NCBI RefSeq assembly: GCF_900112865.1
Contig: NZ_FONH01000003.1
Location: forward strand, 266,005-330,004
Length of the DNA: 64,000 nucleotides
Direction of reading: 5' to 3'
DNA from: Dyella marensis
GTDB lineage: Bacteria > Pseudomonadota > Gammaproteobacteria > Xanthomonadales > Rhodanobacteraceae
Of the stretch, positions 33,515 through 43,391 are shown piece by piece; the first letter of the stretch is position 1, and every line of letters starts with the position of its first letter. The position numbers and the translations under genes are program-made. A model generated the notes under the pieces. That model searched no databases, was not told where the DNA came from, and saw only the letters and a program-made list of their open reading frames with translations.

Positions 33515-33907
33515 CTATCGCGCGAAATCGATGCCGGCCAGGCCTTGCGCCTTGGCCTGCGCCAGCACGTGGGCCACGGCCTGGTACGCCGCGCCGTCGG
33601 CGGCGTTGATGACCAGGCGCGGCGGTTCGGCCTGCTGCGCGGCGACGGCGAGCTGGGTGTCGAGCTGGCCCTGGTCGATCGGCGTGTCGTTCCAGTACAG
33701 CGAGCCGTCGGCCTGGATCGCCAGGCGGATCGGCTCGGCCGCGGGGAGCGCCTTGCCGCCGGCGCCGGGCAGGTCGATGCGGGTGCGGTGGGTCACCACC
33801 GGCGCGGTGATCATGAAGATGATCAGCAACACCAGCAGCACGTCCACCAGGGGCGTGACATTGATGCTGGAGATGGCACTGCTTTCGGCACGGACAGAGA
33901 AAGCCAT
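33515..33907 (-). CDS. ExbD/TolR family protein without an adjacent ExbB
   Basis: 130-residue inner-membrane protein with one segment at about 20-40 (INVTPLVDVLLVLLIIFMITAP), containing the proton-pathway Asp of the PLVDV motif. The periplasmic domain (50-130) includes DGSLYWNDTPID. AGGAGG precedes the start. No exbB, tonB or tolQ gene is next to it, so it must join a motor encoded elsewhere. It could serve TonB receptors such as the one at 17027. Confidence 0.88.
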   Translation of the reverse strand: MAFSVRAESSAISSINVTPLVDVLLVLLIIFMITAPVVTHRTRIDLPGAGGKALPAAEPIRLAIQADGSLYWNDTPIDQGQLDTQLAVAAQQAEPPRLVINAADGAAYQAVAHVLAQAKAQGLAGIDFAR

Positions 33908-34095
33908 GTTCTTCCTCCTGGCGAAGCGTCGATGTGGTCGAGCGGAATGCCGCGGCCGTTGGGGGATGCCGGGGCGAATCCAGGTTACTGCGCTCCGCGC
34001 GAATCCCGCCATGGGGGGCGCTGCGGCCAGGCAGGATGAACCATCCGGGACATGCCCAGTCTCATCCTGGTGGCGATGAAGCGAGGAACGAAGCA

Positions 34096-34971
34096 GTGAA
34101 GAAACAGCAGAACTCATTCGGTGCGTGGCTGGTGGCGGCGATCGTGGTGGCCGGAGCGATCGCGGGTGGCGTGTATCTATGGCGCAAGGGACTGCAGAAC
34201 CCGGAGGCCGCGGCGCCTGCGCCGGCTACGGCCGCCAGCAGCGCCGCGCCGGCGGCCGCGTCGTCAGCGATCCGCCATCCGATCGCCGAGGCCGGGCCGG
34301 CCGCGGCATCGACCGCGGCGCTGCCGGCGCTCGACGGCAGCGACGGCACGGTTGCCGACGAACTCGCGCGCCTGGGCGGCGACGATCTCGCCGGCCTGCT
34401 GCTGCGCGAGCAGATCATCCCGCGCATCGTCGCCACGGTGGATGCGCTGCCGCGCCAGGGCGTGGCCACGCGCATCCTGCCGCTGCGCACGCCGCGCGGC
34501 GCGTTCGCGGTGGACGAGCAGGAAGGCAGCATCGAACTGTCATCGCGCAATGCCGAGCGCTACACGCCGTATGTGCGGGTGGTCGATGCGGTGGACGCGC
34601 GCCAGGCAGTGGCCTGGTACGTGCGCTACTACCCGCTGTTCCAGCAGGCCTATCGCGAGCTCGGCTACCCGCGCGGCTATTTCAACGACCGGCTGGTCGC
34701 AGCGATCGACAACATGCTCGCCGCGCCGGACCTCACCGCGCCGATCGCACTGGTCCGCGGCGATACCTATTACCGCTTCGTCGATCCGTCCCTGCAGGGG
34801 CTCTCCGCTGGACAGAAGCTGCTGCTGCGCATGGGGCCGGCGAACGCGGCGAAGATGAAGGCGAAGCTGCGCGAGATTCGTGCGGCGCTGGTGGGGCAGG
34901 GCCCTTCCATGTCCTCGACGCCCAAATTGGAATCCTTCTCCAGCCGGGAGAAGGTGCCGGCAGGCGGATGA
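34096..34971 (+). CDS. DUF3014 membrane-anchored protein
   Basis: 291-residue protein with one N-terminal membrane segment (FGAWLVAAIVVAGAIAGGVYLWR), an Ala/Pro-rich linker (35-75) and a DUF3014 domain (about 80-275) with GDDLAGLLLREQIIPRIVATVDALPRQG and the RYTPYVRVVDAVDARQAVAWYVRYYPLFQQAYRELGYP block typical of the family. Start is GTG. The last 14 codons (from LESFSS) and the stop codon are encoded by repeat C1, so the C-terminal tail is likely acquired. Function unknown. Confidence 0.85.
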   Translation: MKKQQNSFGAWLVAAIVVAGAIAGGVYLWRKGLQNPEAAAPAPATAASSAAPAAASSAIRHPIAEAGPAAASTAALPALDGSDGTVADELARLGGDDLAGLLLREQIIPRIVATVDALPRQGVATRILPLRTPRGAFAVDEQEGSIELSSRNAERYTPYVRVVDAVDARQAVAWYVRYYPLFQQAYRELGYPRGYFNDRLVAAIDNMLAAPDLTAPIALVRGDTYYRFVDPSLQGLSAGQKLLLRMGPANAAKMKAKLREIRAALVGQGPSMSSTPKLESFSSREKVPAGG

Positions 34972-35051
34972 GGGTGCGGGCGGAGCGGTGCGCATCACTT
35001 CCGCGCTCCGCCCGTACCCTCACCCCCACCCCTCTCCCGGAGGGAGAGGGG
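34927..35051. repeat. Repeat family C, copy 1
   Basis: About 125 bp with three nested hairpins: CCTTCTCC with GGGAGAAGG at the left, GCGGGCGGAGCG with CGCTCCGCCCG in the centre, and CCCCTCTCCC with GGGAGAGGGG at the right. It overlaps the end of the DUF3014 gene. Confidence 0.85.
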
Positions 35052-35285
35052 CTTCCCACGCGACACTTTGCGAGCTTTCCCATCGCTGCGACTGAGGGTC
35101 GCGAGGTAAAGTGCTCGTCCGTTGCGCCGTGCAATGTGGCGCGGCGGACTTGCATTTCTATACTTGTTGGTTCAATAATCCACGCCTCGCCGAGGCTTCC
35201 TTTTGTGCCGTCACGCCAGCCAGCGCTGGCCGTTCCGGCTGCACCGTCCCGGCCGCTCGCTTCGCTCTCGCAAGGAACCCCACCC
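35052..35285. other. Leader of the Bcr/CflA gene
   Basis: 234 bp with no gene. It is AT-rich in parts (TTGTTGGTTCAATAATCC at about 35164-35181), which could hold the promoter, and is followed by GC-rich leader sequence up to the start at 35286. No specific regulatory element was recognised. Confidence 0.4.
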
Positions 35286-36494
35286 ATGAATACCCGGCTT
35301 TTCGGGGCGGCGCTCATTCTGGGCCTGCTGTCGGCCATCGGGCCGTTCGCCATCGACATGTACCTGCCGGCGCTGCCGACCATCCGCGAGGCGCTGCGCA
35401 CCGACGTGGATACGGCGCAGATGAGCCTGATGGCGTTCTTCGCCGCGGTGGGCATCGGCCAGCTGATCTACGGGCCGGTGTCGGACATGGTGGGGCGCAA
35501 GCCGCCGATCTATTTCGGCCTGGTGCTGTTCGCGCTGGGCAGCATCGGCTGCGCGATGGCGCCGGACATCCACATGCTGATCGCGTTCCGCTTCGTGCAG
35601 GGCCTGGGCGCCTGCGCCGGCATGGTGATCCCGCGCGCCATCGTGCGCGACATGCATACCGGGCACGACGCCGCGCAGCTGATGTCGCTGTTGATGCTGG
35701 TGTTCAGCGTGTCGCCGGTCCTGGCGCCGCTGACCGGCAGCCTGGTGATCCGCCTGACCAGCTGGCGCGGCATCTTCTGGACGGTCGCCGTGGTCGCAGT
35801 ATTTGGTCTGGTGCTGGCGGCGACCGCGCTGAAGGAGACGCGGCCGCGCGAGGCGCGCGTGGCGAGCAACGCGCGCACCGCGCTGGCCGCCTACGGCACG
35901 CTGCTGCGCGATCCGCATTACCTCGGGCTGGTATTCATCTGCTCGTTCGGCGTGGCGAGCTTCTTCGCCTATCTCGCCAACTCGTCGTTCGTGCTGATCG
36001 ACCACTACGGCCTGTCGCCCACGCTGTATGGCCTGGCCTTCTCGGTCAACGCGGTGTCCTTCATCGGCGCGGCGCAGTTCACCGGCGCGCTGGGCAAGCG
36101 CTACGGCCTGCCGCGCTTGGTGCGCAGCGCGGTGGTGGGCTACAGCCTGGTGATGGTGGCCCTGCTGCTGCTCAACCTGGCCGGCATCGACAACCTCGGC
36201 GTGATGATGGCGCTGCTGTTCGTCGGCTACGGCTTCCTGGGCCTGGTGATGCCCAGCTCCGCCGTGCTGGCACTGGAAGAGCACGGCAAGATCGCCGGCA
36301 CCGCCTCGGCGTTCCTGGGCACCATCCAGTTCGCCACCGGCGCGTGCGTGATCGGCGTGGTCGGCCGCTTCCTCGACGGCACGGCGCGGCCGATGCTGGC
36401 CGGCATCGCGGCCTGTTCGGTGATCGCACTGGTGCTGGCGCAGCGCACGCTGCGCCAGCGGCCCGCACCGGTGGCGGAAGCGTCGGCCGATTGA
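35286..36494 (+). CDS. Bcr/CflA family multidrug efflux MFS transporter
   Basis: 402-residue inner-membrane drug/H+ antiporter with 12 segments. Family motifs: FAIDMYLPALPTI in segment 1 (the D-x-Y-LPALP signature), YGPVSDMVGRKPPI (motif A, GPVSD-GRK) and RFVQGLGACAGMVIPRAIVRD (motif C-like). Its usual cargo includes bicyclomycin, chloramphenicol or similar compounds; the cargo here is unknown. It converges on the next gene with a 4-bp gap. Start ATG follows AAGGAACCCCACCC. Confidence 0.93.
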   Translation: MNTRLFGAALILGLLSAIGPFAIDMYLPALPTIREALRTDVDTAQMSLMAFFAAVGIGQLIYGPVSDMVGRKPPIYFGLVLFALGSIGCAMAPDIHMLIAFRFVQGLGACAGMVIPRAIVRDMHTGHDAAQLMSLLMLVFSVSPVLAPLTGSLVIRLTSWRGIFWTVAVVAVFGLVLAATALKETRPREARVASNARTALAAYGTLLRDPHYLGLVFICSFGVASFFAYLANSSFVLIDHYGLSPTLYGLAFSVNAVSFIGAAQFTGALGKRYGLPRLVRSAVVGYSLVMVALLLLNLAGIDNLGVMMALLFVGYGFLGLVMPSSAVLALEEHGKIAGTASAFLGTIQFATGACVIGVVGRFLDGTARPMLAGIAACSVIALVLAQRTLRQRPAPVAEASAD

Positions 36495-36498
36495 GCGC

Positions 36499-36996
36499 TC
36501 AGGTCAGCACGGTATGCGCATGAAACGGCAGTAAGGTCGCGCCCGTCCGCGCTACTGCCGGTTCCGCCTGCTCGAGCTTGTCCTTGCTTGCGTCCAGTAC
36601 CACCAGGATGTGGCCGGAGGCGATTTCGGCGCTGAACTTGCGATGGATCACGTCCGGCACCTCGCTGCCGATCAGCGCGCCGGTCCAGCCGCCGACAGCG
36701 GCGCCAGCCACCGCCGCGAAGCCCGCGCCCGCCAGGGGCACGCCCAGCGGCGGCACTGCCGCGGCGAGCAGCCCCAGCAACAGGCCGGAGCCACCCCCGC
36801 AGGCCACGCCGCGGAGCGCCGACGGCACGAAATCGGTGCGCCCGGTCATGCGGTGGTCGGGGATGTTCTTCAGCTCGATATCGTCGCGGGCGACCAGGCA
36901 GATATCGCTGTCGTCGATGCCGGCGTCGAGCGCGGCGTGCATGGCGGCGCGCGCGGCGTCCAGGTCGGGCGTGCTGAATACGCAACGGGTCTTCAT
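36499..36996 (-). CDS. Glycine-zipper membrane protein of unknown function
   Basis: 165-residue protein. A soluble front (1-60, TPDLDAARAAMHAALDAGIDDSDICLV) resembles the N-terminal part of DUF1269-type stress proteins. Then comes a hydrophobic glycine/alanine-rich segment (about 65-110: GGGSGLLLGLLAAAVPPLGVPLAG), then a soluble tail (IHRKFSAEIASGHILVVLDAS). The arrangement fits a membrane-bound stress-type protein, but no catalytic site is visible. Ends are complete. Confidence 0.7.
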   Translation of the reverse strand: MKTRCVFSTPDLDAARAAMHAALDAGIDDSDICLVARDDIELKNIPDHRMTGRTDFVPSALRGVACGGGSGLLLGLLAAAVPPLGVPLAGAGFAAVAGAAVGGWTGALIGSEVPDVIHRKFSAEIASGHILVVLDASKDKLEQAEPAVARTGATLLPFHAHTVLT

Positions 36997-37200
36997 GGGC
37001 GACCTCCCGCCGGCAATCCGGCGCGGTGTGCCCCGCGCGGTGCGGTCATCCGGGCCGCCGCGCGGAGCGTGGCTTCCTGGCGCTATTGTTGGCCCGCGAA
37101 AGTGAGCATTGCGTGCCGCTGGTGTTATCGCTGCGTGGCATGCTCCCCCGCGTCACGAGGCTTGCGCTAAGGTGCGCGCCGATGCACAGCGATTGCCGCC

Positions 37201-37800
37201 ATGACACCGAACGTCTTTGACACGCCCCAGCTGGACCTGCTGGGCGGCCAGACCGAGCCTGCGCAGACGCATCGCCTGTTCTTCGCGCTGCTGCCGGACG
37301 AGGCCACGTGCGCCGCGTTCGCGCAGGTCGCCGATACGCTCAAGGCCGGCCAGCCCGGCCTGCGCGCGCGCTGGGTGGCGCCGGCGCGCTACCACGCCAC
37401 GGTGCATTTCCTCGGCGACCATCCGATGCTGCGCGGCGACATCGTGCAGGCTGCGGCGCGCGCCGGCGACGGGCTGCAGGCGGGCGCGTTCGACTGGACG
37501 CTGGACTATGTCGCCAGCTTCCACGGCCGCGAACCTCCCTGCGTGCTGCGTTCCTCGGTGGTACCCGCGCCGTTGCAGGAGCTGTGGACCCGGCTGCGCG
37601 AAGGCCTGATCCGCGCCGGCCAGGGCGTGCACCTGTCGCGCACCTTCACCCCGCACGTCACCCTGGGCTACAGCCGCGGCGGCATGCTGCAGGAGACGCC
37701 GGTGGGACCGCTGGCCTGGCGGGTGGAGCGGCTGGCGCTGGTGCACAGCGTGGTGGGGCAGGGCGACTATCGGCTGCTGCATACGTGGGCGCTGGCCTGA
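37201..37800 (+). CDS. thpR: RNA 2',3'-cyclic phosphodiesterase
   Basis: 199-residue 2H phosphoesterase. The two catalytic H-x-T-x motifs are H65-A-T-V (RYHATVHF) and H152-V-T-L (PHVTLGYSR). Length and spacing match ThpR/LigT, which opens 2',3'-cyclic phosphates and is linked to tRNA half-molecule repair. Both motifs are intact. No partner gene is adjacent. It is followed by repeat A4 starting 8 bp after the stop. Confidence 0.92.
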   Translation: MTPNVFDTPQLDLLGGQTEPAQTHRLFFALLPDEATCAAFAQVADTLKAGQPGLRARWVAPARYHATVHFLGDHPMLRGDIVQAAARAGDGLQAGAFDWTLDYVASFHGREPPCVLRSSVVPAPLQELWTRLREGLIRAGQGVHLSRTFTPHVTLGYSRGGMLQETPVGPLAWRVERLALVHSVVGQGDYRLLHTWALA

Positions 37801-37808
37801 CGTTGATC

Positions 37809-37893
37809 GTAGGTTGGGGTGAGCGCAGCGAACCCCAACGTGGCGGCAGGGTGAGGTTTCCGTTGGGGTTCGCTGCGCTCATCCCAGCCTGCG
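37809..37893. repeat. Repeat family A, copy 4
   Basis: 85 bp with arms GTAGGTTGGGGTGAGCG and a degraded right end, CGCTCATCCCAGCCTGCG. It starts 8 bp after the thpR stop and precedes a gene in the same direction. Confidence 0.85.
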
Positions 37894-37982
37894 TCGCGCT
37901 GGCGCAGCCCTGCCGAAAGTCCTTGGCTCGCCCTGGCGGTTTGGGCGCACAATGCCGCTCCCAGCCCTCGCGGAGTTCCGTC

Positions 37983-38756
37983 ATGCGTACGACCGTTCTC
38001 GCTGCGTTGATCGCCCTCGCCCTGCCGCTCGCCGCCTCCGCCGCGCAACCGTCCAAGCCGGCCGGCGCGATACCCGCGAACATCGCCGCCGCCGTCGCCG
38101 ATCCGGCGCGCAAGGCCGATGCCGCCAACAACGATGCGCGCCGCAAGGGCGGCGAGCTGCTGGCCTTCGCGCAGGTCAAGCCGGGGCAGAGCGTGGTCGA
38201 CCTGATTCCCGGTGGCGGTTATTTCACCCGCCTGTTCAGCGCCGCCGTCGGCGCCAAGGGACACGTATATGCCGTGTGGCCCAACGAATACGCGCAGGAA
38301 GCCGATTCCGACGTGAAAGGCTCCAACGCGCTGGCCGCCCAGCCGCACTACAAGAACGTCAGCGTGCTGCTGCAGCCGGGCAACCAGTTCAGCGTGCCCA
38401 AGCCGGTGGACATGGTGTTCACCTCGCAGAACTACCACGACTATCCGGACAAGTTCATGGGCAACATCGACCCGGCCGTGCTCAACAAGCAGGTATTCGA
38501 TGCGCTCAAGCCGGGTGGCTTGTACGTGATCGTCGATCACGTGGCGGAAGCCGGTTCGGGCATGCGCGACACCGACACGCTGCACCGCATCGACCCGGCC
38601 ATCGTGAAGAAACAGGTGGAAGCGGCCGGCTTCGTGTTCGACGGCGAGAGCGAGGTGCTGCGCAATCCCGCCGATCCGCACAACATCAAAGCGTTCGACA
38701 AGTCCATCCGCGGCCATACCGACCAGTTCGCGTATCGGTTCCGCAAGCCGGGCTGA
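37983..38756 (+). CDS. Exported class I SAM-dependent methyltransferase-like protein
   Basis: 257-residue protein with a signal peptide (cut after AASAA) and a methyltransferase fold: GQSVVDLIPGGGYFTRLFS (about 67-85; the D-x-x-x-G-G-G-Y-F motif I), then VDMVFTSQNYHDY (motif IV) and ALKPGGLYVIVDH (motif V-VI). The family is widespread and annotated as class I methyltransferase with a leader; a periplasmic SAM enzyme is hard to understand because SAM is cytoplasmic. Substrate unknown. It leads the small CC-rich gene by 4 bp. Confidence 0.85.
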   Translation: MRTTVLAALIALALPLAASAAQPSKPAGAIPANIAAAVADPARKADAANNDARRKGGELLAFAQVKPGQSVVDLIPGGGYFTRLFSAAVGAKGHVYAVWPNEYAQEADSDVKGSNALAAQPHYKNVSVLLQPGNQFSVPKPVDMVFTSQNYHDYPDKFMGNIDPAVLNKQVFDALKPGGLYVIVDHVAEAGSGMRDTDTLHRIDPAIVKKQVEAAGFVFDGESEVLRNPADPHNIKAFDKSIRGHTDQFAYRFRKPG

Positions 38757-38760
38757 GCGT

Positions 38761-38970
38761 TTGACGGATTCGCATGACCATCCTTCGCCGGAAGGCTTCG
38801 CGCCTTCCGGCGATCCGCGACCAGTCAAGCCCATCGAGCCCGATGCGCTCGACTGCTGCGGCGAGGGCTGCGTGCCCTGCATCTACGACCTGTACGAAGC
38901 GGCGCTCGATCGCTACCAGGCCGAGCTCGCCGCGTGGCTGGAACGCCACCCCGACGCGCTGGAAAACTAG
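38761..38970 (+). CDS. Oxidoreductase-like domain small protein
   Basis: 69-residue protein with the PF09791-type motif DCCGEGCVPCIYDLYEAALDRY (about 31-52): CC-x-x-GC-x-x-C, then Y-x-LYE. This short cysteine-rich motif is found in fungal oxidoreductase-like and bacterial small proteins and probably binds metal. It starts with TTG because no ATG or GTG is in frame. It lies 4 bp behind the methyltransferase gene and its stop overlaps the convergent HDOD gene by 3 bp. Confidence 0.75.
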   Translation: MTDSHDHPSPEGFAPSGDPRPVKPIEPDALDCCGEGCVPCIYDLYEAALDRYQAELAAWLERHPDALEN

Positions 38971-40016
38971 CAGCCTTTCTCGCGCGGCATCGCATCGAAC
39001 TGATGCTGCAGATCCTGCTGGCAGCGCGCCACCTGCGCGGGCGCGAAGCGCTTCGGCCAGGCCTGGCTGAGATCCGGCATGGTGTCGAGCACGCCATGGT
39101 CGCGCAGCAGCTGCGCCATCGACAGGTAGTGCGCGACATGCAGCGTCCTGCCCAGCGGCGACATCGTCTCCGGCGCTTCTTCCTCGGCGTGTTCCAGCAA
39201 CGCCTGGATCACCGGCCCGGGCATTTCCCAGTGGCGCGCCGCGCGCAGCGTGAGGCTGGCGCCGAGCTGGGCGCAGCCGTCGAGGAAGAAGGGACTGAGC
39301 GTCTCCGGCGAAGGAATCTCCTCCATGCTCAGCAGATGGATCACCGCACCGGTGCCCGTATTGGACACGATGCCGGCGAGGTAGGCCTCGAACGGATCGC
39401 AGCCGGCGAACTTGCCGAGGAAGGCGCTGGCATGCGCGCAGCGTTCCGCGTGATCCCACAGCCGCTGTCCCGCGACCAGGCCGTGCGCGCCGGCGCTGGC
39501 CTGCAGGATCGGCTTCATCATGTGCTGCGTGGCCACGCGGCGCAGCCCGTCCTGGCCCAGCAGCACCACCGCGTGCTGCAGGCTCTGGATCGAATGCAGC
39601 GTGCGGTAGTAGATGCTGCGGCTCACCCGCATCACCTCGCCGACCAGCATCGGGTCGCGCCCGACCAGGCGCGCCAGCTCGGCGCCGGCCACGTCGTCGT
39701 TCTTCAGTGCATGCAGCAGCTGCGGCAGCACCGCAGGCAGGCGCGGCAGGCTGCGCACGTCGAAGCGTTCGCCGACGATCTGCAGGCGCCGCAGCAGGGC
39801 GGCTTCGTGCGGGTTGTCGCCTTCCTGCGCGTCGGGCAGGCCGAGCATGAAGCGCTGGAAGCGTCCGGCCAGCATGGCCAGTTCCGGCGCGGGGGCGGCC
39901 GGCGGCGGCGCGGGGGCGGCGGCCGGCGTCCTGGCGGGGCGCTGGAACTGGGCGCGCACCAGCGGCGTCGGTGCGGGCAGGGGCGAGGGGGCGAACAAGC
40001 GCCTTAGCCAGTACAT
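38967..40016 (-). CDS. HDOD domain protein
   Basis: 349-residue protein. A proline/alanine-rich N-terminal region (1-50) is followed by an HDOD domain (about 75-290): [35 protein letters not shown], then [16 protein letters not shown] and a degenerate HD region ([16 protein letters not shown]). HDOD is an inactive HD-GYP relative found in signal-transduction and chemotaxis-linked proteins. It carries no EAL/GGDEF partner. The start ATG is the first after a long upstream frame that belongs to another gene. Confidence 0.87.
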   Translation of the reverse strand: MYWLRRLFAPSPLPAPTPLVRAQFQRPARTPAAAPAPPPAAPAPELAMLAGRFQRFMLGLPDAQEGDNPHEAALLRRLQIVGERFDVRSLPRLPAVLPQLLHALKNDDVAGAELARLVGRDPMLVGEVMRVSRSIYYRTLHSIQSLQHAVVLLGQDGLRRVATQHMMKPILQASAGAHGLVAGQRLWDHAERCAHASAFLGKFAGCDPFEAYLAGIVSNTGTGAVIHLLSMEEIPSPETLSPFFLDGCAQLGASLTLRAARHWEMPGPVIQALLEHAEEEAPETMSPLGRTLHVAHYLSMAQLLRDHGVLDTMPDLSQAWPKRFAPAQVARCQQDLQHQFDAMPREKGC

Positions 40017-40205
40017 CGTGTCGTTCTCCCCTGGTCCCGCGGACGCGGCTTCCCCCGCCGGGTTATCGGCTGCCCGGATCAAACCTGTAGACGCGGGCCG
40101 GCGCGGATCGCCCGACTTGCAGGCCGCGCCACGTTTTCTGTACCGGCCAGGCTGGCAATGCCCGCGTCCGCCCCCAGATCGGAGGCTTCGTCGCGAGGAC
40201 ACTCC

Positions 40206-41204
<999 letters not shown>

Positions 41205-41213
41205 CGCTTTTGC

Positions 41214-41337
41214 CGTCATTCCGGCGCAGGCCGGAATCCAGTAGCGATATCGCCGGCTTTTCGCGAGAGCCTATCCAATCGCTTTCGCGAAAATCCAGCA
41301 TAGTCGCCACTGGATTCCGGCCTGCGCCGGAATGACG
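41214..41337. repeat. Repeat family B, copy 2
   Basis: 124 bp with CGTCATTCCGGCGCAGG at the left and its complement at the right. The interior has its own inverted repeat (TTTTCGCGAGAG with CTTTCGCGAAAA). It fills the junction between convergent genes, 9 bp from one stop and 2 bp from the other. Confidence 0.93.
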
Positions 41338-41339
41338 AG

Positions 41340-42170
41340 CTAATCGCGATCGACCAGCCCCTGCAGCGCCATCGCCGCCGCAGGATTCAAATGCTTCGCC
41401 GCGCTGATGAAGTAAATGAAGACATCGCGCGGCTCCGTCTTCGCCAGCGGCGCGGCGAAATGCGGCAGCTCCTCGCTATCCTCGCCACGGGCCCAGCGCC
41501 GCGCGCGATCCGCCCACGCATCCAGCGCAGCGGCGGGATAGCCGGTGGGCTCGCCATCCGCCGAACGCATCAGCCGCGCATAACTGAAATCGCCCGTCAG
41601 ATCCGCAAGGTTCGGATACTCGGGCGAATCGGTATACACGGTGGGAATGCGCTGCGACCGCGCCAGCGCCACATAGTCCTCGCACAGAAAGCTGCGATGC
41701 CGCACCTCCAGCACATGCCGCAGCGGCTTGCCGTTCAAGCTGCGCGGCAGCAGGTCCAGGAATGCCGCCAGGTCATCCGCATCGAACGCGCGCGACGGCG
41801 GCAGTTGCCACAGGATCGGCCCGAGGCGGTCGCCCATCTCGGCCAGGCCGCCATGCACGAAACCGTCGATGCCCTTGCCGGTGGCGGCGAGGCGCTTGCC
41901 CTCGGTGACATAGCGCGGCGCCTTCAGCGAGAACACGAAGCCCTCCGGCGTCTGGGCCGCCCAGCGCCCGTAGGTCTCGGCTTTCTGCGCGCCGTAGTAG
42001 GTACCGTTGATCTCGATCGCGCGCAGGTGGCGGCTGGCGTATTCCAGCTCGCGCCGCTGCACCAGGCCCTCGGGGTAGAAATTCTTGCGCCAGGGCGCGT
42101 AGTTCCAGCCGCCGATGCCGACGCGGATGCGTTCGGCGCGGGGCGTGGCGCTGCTGAAGAGATCGTCCAT
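41340..42170 (-). CDS. DUF72 domain protein
   Basis: 276-residue protein with the TIM-barrel-like DUF72 fold: RVGIGGWNYAPWRKNFYPEG (about 15-34), YASRHLRAIEINGTYYG, FVFSLKAPRYVTE, LGPILWQLPPS, then the closing VFIYFISAAKHLNPAAAM. All family landmarks and the usual length are present. Reaction unknown; the conserved Trp/Tyr/Glu pattern suggests a sugar or aromatic ligand. The stop codon is 2 bp from repeat B2. Confidence 0.92.
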   Translation of the reverse strand: MDDLFSSATPRAERIRVGIGGWNYAPWRKNFYPEGLVQRRELEYASRHLRAIEINGTYYGAQKAETYGRWAAQTPEGFVFSLKAPRYVTEGKRLAATGKGIDGFVHGGLAEMGDRLGPILWQLPPSRAFDADDLAAFLDLLPRSLNGKPLRHVLEVRHRSFLCEDYVALARSQRIPTVYTDSPEYPNLADLTGDFSYARLMRSADGEPTGYPAAALDAWADRARRWARGEDSEELPHFAAPLAKTEPRDVFIYFISAAKHLNPAAAMALQGLVDRD

Positions 42171-42312
42171 CGGCTCGGCTTCGCGGGTGTTGCGGGGCCG
42201 GCGATGATGCCATGGCAGGGCGTGAACCCGCGGTCGTGACTTCAGGCACGCGCCGCCGTCCGGGCCGGGGCGTATCCAGGCGCATCGCCGTTCCGGCATC
42301 GGGGGATCGTCC

Positions 42313-43296
42313 ATGAAACCGCTCGCTTACGCCTTGCTGTCGCTGGGCCTCGCCATGGCCTCGATGGCCATGGCCGATACGCGCGAAGCCGCGCCGGAGA
42401 TCTTCGCGCCGGGCGTGGTGTCCGGCCCGGCCAACGAGGACTCGGCCGCGTTCTCGCCCGATGGCCACACGGTGTTCTTCGATCGCATCAGCTGGCCCAA
42501 CGCGGTGATCCTGGAATCGCACAAGATCGGCCATGCCTGGTCGGAGCCGAAGATCGCGCCGTTCTCGGGACAGTGGCTGGACCACGATCCGGCCATGGCG
42601 CCGGACGGCTCTTTCCTGGTGTTCACCTCCAACCGCCCCGACACCCCCGGCGGCAAGGCGCTCGACGGCGTGATGGCCAACGGCAAGGTGCTGCACGCCG
42701 CGGGTGGGCATCTGTGGCGCGTCGAGCGCAAGGGCGACGGCTGGGGCGAGCCGGTGCGCCTGCCCGACGCGGTCAACACCAGCACGCGCACTTATGCGCC
42801 GAGCGTGGCCGCCGATGGCAGCGTGTATTTCCAGCGTCCCGGCGACGACGACGATTTTCGCCTGTACCGCACGCAATACCGCAACGGCGCCTACCAGGCG
42901 CCGGAACTGGTGGCGCTGGGCGATGCGGCCGCGCACAAGCTCGACCCCGCGATCGCGCCGGACGAGTCCTTCATCGTGTTCGACGCCGACTATGCGGGGA
43001 AGGGCAAGCCCGATCGCCTGTACATCGCCTTCCGCGAAGGCACCGGCTGGGGCGCGCCGGTCGACCTGGGCGACGCGGTCAACGCCGGCGATCCCTGGGG
43101 TGCGCACCTGGGGCCGGATGGCCACACGCTGTACTTCAGCAGCCATCGCGCGGAGAAGGTGAGCTACCCGCGCACGCGCGAGCAGGCGGAGAAGGACCTG
43201 GCGCGCATGCAGGCCTGGGACAACGCCAGCGAGAACATCTGGTCGGTGTCGCTGGCGCCGTGGCTGGAAGCACGCGGCAAGCCCGCGCACGGCTGA
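42313..43296 (+). CDS. Secreted TolB-like (PD40 repeat) protein
   Basis: 327-residue exported protein with a signal peptide ending at MAMADT. Four PD40-type beta-propeller repeats: NEDSAAFSPDGHTVFF, HDPAMAPDGSFLVFTSNR, KLDPAIAPDESFIVFD and GAHLGPDGHTLYFSSHR. Its family is outer-membrane-related or surface-exposed and of unknown role. It is followed after 95 bp by the serine hydrolase gene in the same direction. The start ATG follows GGGGGATCG. Confidence 0.83.
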   Translation: MKPLAYALLSLGLAMASMAMADTREAAPEIFAPGVVSGPANEDSAAFSPDGHTVFFDRISWPNAVILESHKIGHAWSEPKIAPFSGQWLDHDPAMAPDGSFLVFTSNRPDTPGGKALDGVMANGKVLHAAGGHLWRVERKGDGWGEPVRLPDAVNTSTRTYAPSVAADGSVYFQRPGDDDDFRLYRTQYRNGAYQAPELVALGDAAAHKLDPAIAPDESFIVFDADYAGKGKPDRLYIAFREGTGWGAPVDLGDAVNAGDPWGAHLGPDGHTLYFSSHRAEKVSYPRTREQAEKDLARMQAWDNASENIWSVSLAPWLEARGKPAHG

Positions 43297-43391
43297 GTTG
43301 GCAGGCGCCCCGGCGCCGCGTGACTTCCCGCGCTGGCGCCGGCGCGGCTTTGCCGCGATAGTTGGCCGCTTTCGCCAAGCTGGAGCCGACG

